A DNA stretch of 36,232 nt from CAZMXS01 sp964570325. Its GTDB lineage: Bacteria > Verrucomicrobiota > Kiritimatiellia > CAIQIC01 > CAZMXS01. The stretch covers positions 1-36,232 of the forward strand of contig CAZMXS010000050.1 of the NCBI GenBank assembly GCA_964570325.1, given 5' to 3'. Under the pieces are notes generated by a model. That model searched no databases. It was not told the origin of the DNA and saw only the letters and a list, made by a program, of their open reading frames with translations. Each line of letters opens with the position of its first letter. Position 1 is the stretch's first letter. Made by a program: the position numbers and the translations under genes. Below are positions 7,668-15,400 of this stretch, in pieces.

Positions 7668-8738
7668 ATGAACAAGCTGATTCGCAAGACGGTGCGCGAG
7701 TTGGAGAGCTACACGCCCGGCGAGCAACCGCGCGGCGGGGGCTTCACCAAGCTGAACACGAACGAGAACGCCTATCCGCCGTCGCCGCGCGTAGCGCGGC
7801 TCCTGGCGCGGTACGGCGCGCACGCCCTGCGCCTGTACCCGGATCCGGTTTGCCTGCGGCTGCGCCAGGCGCTGGGGCGGCGGCTCGGTTGCGCCCCGGA
7901 ACGTATTTTTGTGGGCAACGGCTCGGACGAGGTGTTGCGAATGGCGGTGCAGGCTTTCACTCCGCGCGGCGGCTGCGTGGGCTATTTCGAGCCATCCTAT
8001 TCGCTGTACTCCGTGCTGGCGCGAGCGGAGGGATTGGCTACCCGGCCGGTTTGCCTGCCGCCGGATTTTACCTGGCGAATGCCGCGCGCATACCGGGCCG
8101 ACCTGTTTATGCTGGCCAATCCCAATGCCCCAACCGGCATCCAGTATCCGAAGGCGGAAGTGCGGGCGTTTTGCCGTCGCTTTCCCGGCGTTGTGCTGAT
8201 TGACGAGGCGTATGTGGATTTTGCCGATGACAATTGCCTGGACCTGGCGCGACAGCCGAATGTTGTCGTGGCGCGCACGCTCTCGAAATCGTTCTCCCTG
8301 GCCGGGTTGCGGCTGGGATACGTGGTCGGCCCCGCGGCGCTGATCGCGGCCCTCTACAAGATCAAGGATTCCTACAACGTGGATCGGCTGGCCCAGGAAA
8401 TCGCGCTGGCCGCCGTCGGCGACTGGCCGCACATGCGCCGCAATGTCGAACGAATCAAAGCCACTCGCGCGCAGACCGCCGCGCGGCTGGCGGCCATGGG
8501 TTTCACGGTATTCCCGTCGGCGACGAATTTTCTCTGGGTGCAGCCGCCGTTCCGGCCGGCTCGCGCGGTTTTCGAGGAATTGCGCCGCCGGCGGATTCTG
8601 GTTCGGTATTTTCCCGGTCCGTTGACGGGAGCCTACCTGCGTATCACGATCGGAACGCCGGCGCAGATGGCCAAACTGATGGGGGCCTTGGCCGCCATCC
8701 TGGGAGGCCGCGCGCCGCATAAAAAGGGAAAAACGTGA
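7668..8738 (+). CDS. hisC: Histidinol-phosphate aminotransferase
   Basis: A 356-residue class I/II PLP-dependent aminotransferase converting imidazole-acetol phosphate and glutamate to histidinol phosphate. Seen motifs: LNTNENAYPPSP near the N-terminus, LYPDP, FVGNGSDEVL (cofactor phosphate region), ANPNAPTG, VLIDEAYVDF, and the PLP lysine K207 in TLSKSFSLAGLRLG. RITIGT near the end carries the substrate-binding arginine. These are HisC-specific as opposed to general aminotransferase patterns, and hisD upstream agrees. The C-terminal GRAPHKKGKT is a short basic tail. The ribosome-binding site is weak (AGG about 9 bases upstream). Confidence 0.95.
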   Translation: MNKLIRKTVRELESYTPGEQPRGGGFTKLNTNENAYPPSPRVARLLARYGAHALRLYPDPVCLRLRQALGRRLGCAPERIFVGNGSDEVLRMAVQAFTPRGGCVGYFEPSYSLYSVLARAEGLATRPVCLPPDFTWRMPRAYRADLFMLANPNAPTGIQYPKAEVRAFCRRFPGVVLIDEAYVDFADDNCLDLARQPNVVVARTLSKSFSLAGLRLGYVVGPAALIAALYKIKDSYNVDRLAQEIALAAVGDWPHMRRNVERIKATRAQTAARLAAMGFTVFPSATNFLWVQPPFRPARAVFEELRRRRILVRYFPGPLTGAYLRITIGTPAQMAKLMGALAAILGGRAPHKKGKT

Positions 8739-8814
8739 AGGTCGAATCGGCGCCGTTCAGTTGCCGTTGTTGACGCGGAAAGACAAGATCGGATTTGTTA
8801 TCCAGGAGCGCACC

Positions 8815-10191
8815 ATGCGAAAGGAAAAGGATTGCCTCGGCGAGCGCGATGTGCCGGATGAAGCCTGGTATGGCATCCACACGGCGCGTTCGCTGGAAAA
8901 CTTCAAGGTGTCCGGAACGCGCATGCCCGTGGAAATCATCCACGGCATCGTCAAATTGAAATGGGCCGCGGCGCGCGCCAATACGGCGGTTGGGGTGTTG
9001 GCTCGGGAAAAGCGCGATGCGATTGTCCAGGCTTGCCAGCGCGTGTTGAGCGGAGCAATGGACGACCAGTTCCCGATAGATGTTTTCCAAGCCGGCTCCG
9101 GTACCTCAACCAACATGAATGTCAATGAGGTGCTGGCCAACCTGGCCAACGAGAGCCTGGGCGGGCGCAAGGGCGATCGCGGCCTGGTACACCCGAACGA
9201 CGACGTCAATTTGAGTCAGTCCACGAACAACATCTTCCCCTCGGCTATCAAAATCGCCGCGGTCGAACTCTCCGGACGGCTGCTGGGCGCCCTGCGCCGG
9301 CTGATCGCCACCTTGCGGCAGAAAGAGGAAGCGTTCGCCGACGTGTTCAAGACCGGCCGGACCCATTTGCAGGATGCCGTGCCGATTACTCTGGGCCAGG
9401 AGTTCGGTGCCTGGGCGCGCGCCTTGGAAAAGGATTTGAAGCGGATTGACCACGCCCGCCAGAAAGCGCACGAACTCGGCGCCGGGGGTACGGCGGTCGG
9501 CACCGGCCTGAACACCAAAAAGGAGTTCCGGCCGGCGCTGATTCGTGAGCTGTGCGCGCTGACCGGCGCGGTATACGAGGGCGCGCTGAACGGGGTGGAA
9601 AACACACAATTTCTCACTGATCTCGCCGAGTTGTCCGGCGCATTGCGGCTGCTGGCGCTGGATTTGCAGAAGATCGCCAACGACCTGCGCTTACTGGCCA
9701 GCGGCCCGCGCACCGGCTTCAACGAAATTGTCCTGCCGCCGGTTGAGCCGGGCTCCTCGATCATGCCCGGCAAAATCAACCCCAGTATTTGCGAGGCGCT
9801 GAACATGGTCTGTATCCAGGCGCAGGGACATGACCACGCGGTTGCGCTGGCCTGCGGCGCCGGCCAGTTGGAACTTAACACGCATATGCCGGTGCTCGGC
9901 TTTAACCTCGTCGCGGCCCTGAAGATCCTGGAACGCGGCTGCGCGATGTTCGAGGAGAAGTGCGTCGCGGGCATTCAGGCCAATCGCGAGGTCTGCCGGC
10001 GTTACTTTGAAACCAGCGCCGGCCTGCCGACGCTGCTCAATCCGCGCCTTGGCTATGATCGGGTCGCGGAGTTGGTCAAGGAATCCATCCGGACCAACAA
10101 GTCATTGCGCCAACTGGTGCTGGAAAAACAACTGTTGAGCGAGGCCGAATTCAACCAATTGCTCGAAAGCTCAATCGGTCCGAATCTCTAA
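8815..10191 (+). CDS. Class II fumarase / aspartase family lyase
   Basis: A 458-residue member of the fumarase/aspartase superfamily, acting as either fumarate hydratase (FumC) or aspartate ammonia-lyase (AspA). Signature GSSIMPGKINPS contains the flexible catalytic serine loop. Other motifs are GSGTSTNMNVNEVLAN, HPNDDVNLSQSTN, GRTHLQDAVPITLGQE and GGTAVGTGLNT. Evidence is mixed between the two enzymes: WYGIHTARSLENF resembles aspartases, while HPNDDVN, MPGKINPSICEAL and the LGYDR region resemble FumC. An upstream in-frame start at 8761 exists, but the ATG at 8815 follows AGGAG with 7 bases spacing, and MRKEKDCLG matches the usual N-terminus. It lies 76 bases after hisC and is perhaps co-transcribed. 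Confidence 0.9.
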   Translation: MRKEKDCLGERDVPDEAWYGIHTARSLENFKVSGTRMPVEIIHGIVKLKWAAARANTAVGVLAREKRDAIVQACQRVLSGAMDDQFPIDVFQAGSGTSTNMNVNEVLANLANESLGGRKGDRGLVHPNDDVNLSQSTNNIFPSAIKIAAVELSGRLLGALRRLIATLRQKEEAFADVFKTGRTHLQDAVPITLGQEFGAWARALEKDLKRIDHARQKAHELGAGGTAVGTGLNTKKEFRPALIRELCALTGAVYEGALNGVENTQFLTDLAELSGALRLLALDLQKIANDLRLLASGPRTGFNEIVLPPVEPGSSIMPGKINPSICEALNMVCIQAQGHDHAVALACGAGQLELNTHMPVLGFNLVAALKILERGCAMFEEKCVAGIQANREVCRRYFETSAGLPTLLNPRLGYDRVAELVKESIRTNKSLRQLVLEKQLLSEAEFNQLLESSIGPNL

Positions 10192-10228
10192 ACCGCTTGC
10201 CGTAGCGGCGGGCACGCCTGTTTTGGAC

Positions 10229-10864
10229 TCAGAAGTGCGGCCGGTCCCAGAAATCCCACCGCAGGCCGAAGAAAAACGAGAATCCGTTCAGATCACCCTT
10301 GAAAGCATTGTTCAGCGCATAAACGGAATAGCGGGCCTCTAATTCCAGCGCAAGCGCGCTGTTGCGGACGGGGTAGATGTCAACCCCGCCGCAAAAATGT
10401 CCGCCGAGGAGGCCATGAGTATTGTCCTGCTCGTCGGCTTCCGGATCTACGCCGGGAATTGTGCTGTCAACGAATCCCATGTCGGGCCCCACTCCGCCCC
10501 AGGGCACAAACATGCCCGGGCTCGTGAATTTGCGCCGCAGGGTGATGGAAAGCAGGTTGGCGGTCAGGCTCGCGCTGCGGTAGGTCGGGGTGTTGTCCCA
10601 TTGTTGATCCGCGCTCGCGGTCCAGCGCAGCAGCGCGAAATCCAGGTCGTAGGGCCGGTAGATATTGAGCGTCAGGGCGGCCCCGAATCCAAATTGGTTG
10701 TTGGCCGTGGCTTCCTGAAAATTATTGCGCTCTTTGAAAGTGGCCGCATTGTAGATCAGGGCGCCAAACGGCCGGAGGGAAAGTTCATTCCAAGTGGGCT
10801 GCTGCGCGTGGATCGGACCCGCCGCGGCCAGTAATCCCAGCAGGATGGCGATATATTTGTTCAT
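10229..10864 (-). CDS. Outer-membrane beta-barrel protein (candidate)
   Basis: A 211-residue protein with a clear signal peptide (MNKYIAILLGLLAAAGPIHAQ). Alternating polar/hydrophobic strands rich in aromatics follow (LSLRPFGALIYNAATF, AALTLNIYRPYDLDFALLRW, LTANLLSITLRRKF, ALALELEARYSVYAL, GFSFFFGLRWDFWDRPHF). It ends in phenylalanine, as expected for insertion by the BAM complex. No specific family is recognised. Its ATG overlaps the stop of the lipoprotein gene upstream (TCAT at 10861-10864 on the plus strand), so the two are co-translated and may work together at the outer membrane. Confidence 0.7.
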   Translation of the reverse strand: MNKYIAILLGLLAAAGPIHAQQPTWNELSLRPFGALIYNAATFKERNNFQEATANNQFGFGAALTLNIYRPYDLDFALLRWTASADQQWDNTPTYRSASLTANLLSITLRRKFTSPGMFVPWGGVGPDMGFVDSTIPGVDPEADEQDNTHGLLGGHFCGGVDIYPVRNSALALELEARYSVYALNNAFKGDLNGFSFFFGLRWDFWDRPHF

Positions 10865-11508
10865 TCGGCCCCGGCTTTCTCGGCCGCATCAGCGGGAACT
10901 GCCGCGGCCGCTTCGGCGCGGCGGCGTTCCGCGCCCCAGACGTCGTCGTCGTAAATATCCACCTCGAACCAGCCCAGCAGGAAATCCAGAATTTCGCCCG
11001 GGTTGAACCCGGCGCGGAGATTCAGTCCCAGTCCGATCACGCCCTCCACTTGCGTGTAGTAAGCGGCTGGGTGGCGGGTGCGGCTGCCGACGGGATGCGG
11101 CAAGGCCACGAGCAGCGTCTGGCCGGCTTCGTAAGTCTTGCCTCGGTCAATGGCATCCGGGCGGCCGCCCCAATGATCGCGACCGATCAGCAGCGCCTGC
11201 ACATCGCGGTCAACCGGCGGCGTCTGCAGCTTGTTCTCGTACTGGAATTCCGGCGCGGTGAATTCATTGTGATAAGTCGTCGGCGTCAACCATTGCCCGT
11301 TACGCAGCCCAACCTGGGTGGCGTCGAAAAGGATGCCGGATGCCAGCGGGCCGATCTGCCCCTTGGCGCCCGCCCCGGCGCCGACCGCGAAGTTGAACAT
11401 ATCCATGGCGTCACGCCCGCGATCCGTCCAGTAACCGCGCGGCGTACCACAACCGCCGGCCCCCAGCAACAGGCCCAGCCCCAGCAGTGTCAACAGACGC
11501 TTTTTCAT
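10861..11508 (-). CDS. Lipoprotein of unknown function
   Basis: A 215-residue lipoprotein: MKKRLLTLLGLGLLLGAGGC gives a textbook signal with the lipobox cysteine at residue 20. The mature part has a Gly/Ala-rich stretch (FNFAVGAGAGAKGQIGPLASG), possibly membrane-associated. It continues with GVIGLGLNLRAGFNPGEILDFLLGWFEVDIYDDD and an Ala/Glu-rich charged tail. An ATG 30 bases upstream (11538) is in frame, but starting at 11508 puts the signal peptide at the N-terminus and follows a GGAAA. No family is recognised. It is coupled to the beta-barrel candidate downstream, suggesting a shared outer-membrane role. Confidence 0.75.
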   Translation of the reverse strand: MKKRLLTLLGLGLLLGAGGCGTPRGYWTDRGRDAMDMFNFAVGAGAGAKGQIGPLASGILFDATQVGLRNGQWLTPTTYHNEFTAPEFQYENKLQTPPVDRDVQALLIGRDHWGGRPDAIDRGKTYEAGQTLLVALPHPVGSRTRHPAAYYTQVEGVIGLGLNLRAGFNPGEILDFLLGWFEVDIYDDDVWGAERRRAEAAAAVPADAAEKAGAE

Positions 11509-11551
11509 CTGTTTCCGGGCAAGCAGGCGGAATGCCACAGATCCCCAACAG

Positions 11552-11577
11552 AAAAAGCGGCCGAGCGGCCGCCTTTT
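11552..11577 (-). terminator. Intrinsic (probably bidirectional) terminator
   Basis: A perfect 7-bp GC stem, gcggccg (11557-11563) and cggccgc (11566-11572), is flanked by A5 (11552-11556) and T4 (11574-11577). Read on the minus strand it is a GC hairpin followed by TTTTT, directly downstream of the beta-barrel gene that ends at 11599 and before the lipoprotein start at 11508. It therefore separates the two minus-strand transcription units. Confidence 0.85.
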
Positions 11578-11598
11578 CCCTTGCCCCTGACCCGCGCT

Positions 11599-12123
11599 TT
11601 AGAAGAAATACCGGGTCGCGAGCGTGACGGTGGCGTTAGCCGCCTCCAGTTCATCGTTGCGGGCAAAAAAGTCGGTCGTAGCCACTTCGCCCTCGATCGC
11701 CGGCACGATGGAAAGATTGTCGGTCACAAAGAACTTGATGCCCAGTTGACCGCCGAAAATAGCGCAGTTCTTCTCCTCGGCGTCGTCAATGTTCTGATAC
11801 TTCGCGTGGCCAAACTCAAGCGAAACGCCCACGTATGGAATGACGTCAGTTTCCGTTTCAAAGTTATACTCGGCGCGCGGCCCGAAGGACCAGAGTGTTT
11901 CATTATCGTTGTCCAGAATGCGAACGCGGCCGGCCACTTCGAGCAGATCAATTACGAAGTAGCCGTATTGGCCGGACAGGCTGAGGACTCGGCCGTTGAT
12001 GGACGTGAAATCCAGCAATCCGCCGCCGCCAATTTCGCTGGTGCCTTGCCAGAGGTTGTTGACCGCCAATCCGCTGGTCGCCAACACCGTAACCATCGCC
12101 GCCATAAGCAACATTTTCTTCAC
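11599..12123 (-). CDS. Small outer-membrane beta-barrel protein
   Basis: A 174-residue protein with signal peptide (MKKMLLMAAMVTVLATSGLA). Amphipathic strands follow (GRVLSLSGQYGYFVIDLLEV, WSFGPRAEYNFET, VIPYVGVSLEFGHAKY, AIFGGQLGIKFFVTD, NATVTLATRYFF). The C-terminal YFF and the short alternating strands fit an 8-strand barrel of the OmpW/OmpA-like type. The start is a GTG at 12121-12123, decided by AAAGGAG 6 bases upstream; an in-frame ATG lies 3 codons later. A TTGACA promoter element lies at 12176-12181 and a terminator at 11552-11577, so it is probably a single-gene, well-expressed unit. Confidence 0.8.
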   Translation of the reverse strand: MKKMLLMAAMVTVLATSGLAVNNLWQGTSEIGGGGLLDFTSINGRVLSLSGQYGYFVIDLLEVAGRVRILDNDNETLWSFGPRAEYNFETETDVIPYVGVSLEFGHAKYQNIDDAEEKNCAIFGGQLGIKFFVTDNLSIVPAIEGEVATTDFFARNDELEAANATVTLATRYFF

Positions 12124-12150
12124 GCCGAACTCCTTTCGTCTTGTGGCGGG

Positions 12151-12181
12151 AATATGTTGTATTCTGCAACCGGAATGTCAA
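12151..12181 (-). promoter_or_regulatory. Probable promoter of the small beta-barrel gene
   Basis: On the minus strand TTGACA (12176-12181) precedes an AT-rich TACAACATATT region (12151-12161). The exact -10 hexamer is unclear (AACATA with a 17-base spacer or TACAAC with 14). It lies about 30-60 bases before the GTG start. Confidence 0.4.
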
Positions 12182-12433
12182 GGGCGGAGCGCCGTAAAAA
12201 CTTGGATTTTCGCGACCGCCCCCGTCCCCCTGCCGCGACACGGCACGCGGCGCTTGTCGCATGCCATTGGAGATAATGGGCCGGCAGACCGAAGGCGAAA
12301 ATCAGAGATGTATCCCGGCATCGAGGAAAGAAATGAGCGGCATTGACACGGCGCATATCAAATATATGGTGAGTATAAATCCACATGAGCAAATAATTTA
12401 ACAGGGACCGCTCCCAAGTGTAGTAATATGAAT

Positions 12434-12461
12434 ATAGTAATAAATATGTAATTATTACTAT
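12434..12461. promoter_or_regulatory. Palindrome upstream of the GH16 gene, possible operator
   Basis: ATAGTAATAA (12434-12443) and TTATTACTAT (12452-12461) are perfect inverted repeats around an 8-base centre. They lie in a strongly AT-rich block (about 12355-12480), 34 bases before the start codon of the GH16 gene. Position and symmetry suit a dimeric regulator binding site. A TTGACA at about 12343 could be the -35 of the promoter. The rest of 12182-12494 shows no gene. Confidence 0.45.
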
Positions 12462-12480
12462 TCTGGTTTTCAGATTTTTT

Positions 12481-12488
12481 GGAGGAGG
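12481..12488 (+). promoter_or_regulatory. Strong ribosome-binding site that sets a TTG start
   Basis: GGAGGAGG lies 6-7 bases before TTG at 12495-12497. There is no ATG in the right place, and the signal peptide begins exactly at this TTG, so the GH16 protein starts with a rare TTG codon. Confidence 0.75.
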
Positions 12489-12494
12489 TGTGGC

Positions 12495-15400
12495 TTGAGA
12501 AGCAGGTGTTCCTCCAGATGCACGTGGTTGGCCGTTGGTTTGATTGCATGGTTACCCGCTCCAATGTTGTCCGCGGACACATCGCTCAACCGGCTGGGCT
12601 GGGACATGACTTTCTGCGACGACTTTGACGGCACCAACATCAATTATTCAAAATGGAACGTCAATAACTACGGCACTCCGGCCAACAACGAACTTCAAGC
12701 CTACACCCCGGATTGCGTGTATGTCGAAAACAGCGTCTTGGTGCTCAAGAGTGATCGCAACTACGATCCGGGAAAATACTGGGGTCGGGAGTTTATCTCC
12801 GGGAAAGTGGATACGGCCGGACATTTTGCGCAAAAATACGGATTCTGGGAAGTGCGCGCCCTCCTGCCCAGCGGCACGGGTCTGTGGCCGGCCCACTGGA
12901 TGTTGAGTTACAGCGGCTGGCCACCCGAAATAGACGTCATGGAAATGATTGGCTCCGTGCCGAACCTCATCCGCATGAGTGTCCATTGGGGCCCGCTGCC
13001 GGCCGGTTGCGTCTATCCGTGGGATTGTGGCCACACTGCCGGCGGCGATTACTGGAATGGTGACATGACTTGGGACTACCACACCTTTGCCGTGGAGTGG
13101 GACTGGTGGGGCGCCAAGTTCTATATTGACGGCATTGAACGCGTCGGCTGCTACTCCGGCACCCCAAATGAGCCGATGTTCTTCATCCTCAACACCGCCG
13201 TGGGCGGCAATTGGCCGGGTTATCCCTACGGCACGTCATTCCCGCGCTATCACTGCATTGACTACCTGCATGTCTGGCAACGATGCAATGGCCGGACCCT
13301 CCTCAACGGCGGTTTCGAGGAGGTGGACAACGACCGGATTTACGACTGGAACACCTACGACAACGGCAACGTGGTGCGCGATCCGGTGAGCGGCAACGCG
13401 CGCAGCGGCGGCACCGCCGTCAAGCTCTACGGCCGGTTCACTGGCGTCGAAAACTGGTCGGGCCTCTACCAGGACATATACGCCGGCGCCGGGGAAATGG
13501 TGGAGGGGTCGTGCTGGATCATGAACCGGCCCGGCGACACCCTGCAAGGCAGCAATACGGTTCAGGTCAAGCTCGAGTTCCTGGACAGCGGATTGAACCC
13601 GCTGTCCCGCCACATTTTCACGGCCGCCGACAGCAACAGCCCTACCACTTACCGGCAGGTCCAAATACGCGAAGTCGCGCCGGCGAATACCGCGCGGGCC
13701 CGGTTGGTTTGCGAATTAACCCAGCGTGGCGACGCCGCTGGCGCGATTGATTTGGACGACGCGGCCCTCACCTTCGTAACCCCGTTCACCTATCGGACCC
13801 TCCTGAACCCCGGCTTCGAAAGCGTTTATGGCAACGATTTCGCCGTCTGGCACGAGATCAACGGCAATCAGATTCCGGAAACACTCACGAACAATCTCTA
13901 TGAAGGCGCCAAAGCGATCCGATTCCTGGAGGGCAGCGATGGAACCGGCGGCGTGTCCATGGTTTACCAGGACATCCCGACGCGCGAAGGCGAATCCTGG
14001 ACTGCCACCGTCCATGCGCGCAACCGCGACGGCGAGCCGCTCACCGGCAGCAGTTATGGCTTCCTGCGCCTGGAATTCTCGGACGAGAACGGCGCCGTGC
14101 TCGCGACCAACGACCTGGTCACGGTGACGGCCGCCGGGCCTGCTGGCTATTCAAACTTCCTGCTGACGGGCATGGCGCCGGCCGGGGCCGCCTTCGCCCG
14201 CATTCTGGTCGGCTTGATCCGGGATGGCGTCGGCGGCGGATCCATGGTCTGCGACCTCGCCGACCTGACTTCGCTCTCGTCGAATGCTACGCAGCTCATC
14301 AACCGCGACTTCGAAATGTTCGACGGCACGAATTACTTGAGCTGGACATGGTATTCCGGCGTGCCGTGGAACACACAAAACGACACGGCCAACGGGCGCA
14401 GCGGCACCAATGCCGTCTGGCTGTTCGGCCAGTTTACGGGGATGTCCGCCTCCAATTATTCCGGCATTTTTCAGGATCTGCCCGCTGCGCAGGGAGAGGT
14501 TTGGGAGGCGTCCGTCTGGGCGCAGAACCGGCCGGGCGACGCATTGCAGGGGCAGAATCGCGGCCGCCTGAAGTTGGAATTTCTGGACGCCGCCTTCACG
14601 CGGATTGACTATGACCAGTTCAGCATGATCACCTCGAACTCGCCGCAATACTACGAGCAGGTCGTCATCCGGCGCGTCGCGCCCACGAACACCGCCTATG
14701 CGCGCATTGTCTGCGAGCTGAAACAGATCAACAATGCGAACGGCTCGGTCAATTTTGATGACGCCGACCTTCGCCAGCTTACCGTGCAGGACGACCGCAC
14801 GCTGCTCAACGGCGGCTTTGAAGTGGGCGAGGAAAGCAAGTTCCTGAATTGGAGCGAATATGGGAACGTCCTGCCCAACATTGTCCATGAGGACGTCGCC
14901 ACGAACATCCTGGAGGGCGCGGAGGCGCTCAAGATTTTCGGCCAATTCAGTGGATGGCCCAACAAATCCGGCGTCTTCCAGGATGTGCCCGTGACCGCCG
15001 GCGAGACGTGGCTGGCCTCGGTCTGGGCCAAGAACCGACGGGGCGACGCCCTGCAGGGCGCCAACACGGCGCGTTTGAAACTGGAGTTCGTCTCGGCGGT
15101 GGGCGAACGGCTTGAAACCAATGCATTGACCATCCTGGACGCCGCCGCGCCCGACGACCAGTGGCGGTACTTCGTCATTCGCCAGCAGGCGCCCTACGGC
15201 GCTGCGCGCGCGCGCATCGTGCTGGAAATGAACCAGTTCGCGGATGCCGGCGGCGCGGTGAATTTCGATAACGCCGCGCTGCGGCTGGTCACGGACTCCG
15301 ATCCGGAGCGGGCGCTCATTGACGGCGGCTTCGAGCAGGGCGTGCAGGACGAGATGGGGAGTTGGGACCGCTACGGCTACGCCGGCGTGACCAACATCTT

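Noticed and set aside
10192..10228. Short inverted repeat (CCGCT/AGCGG) after the fumarase/aspartase gene
   Set aside because: Only 5 bp with no clear T-run; too weak for a terminator.
11050..12276. A 408-codon plus-strand frame over the lipoprotein and beta-barrel genes
   Set aside because: The minus strand has signal peptides, a lipobox, a strong ribosome-binding site and a terminator. The plus frame has none.
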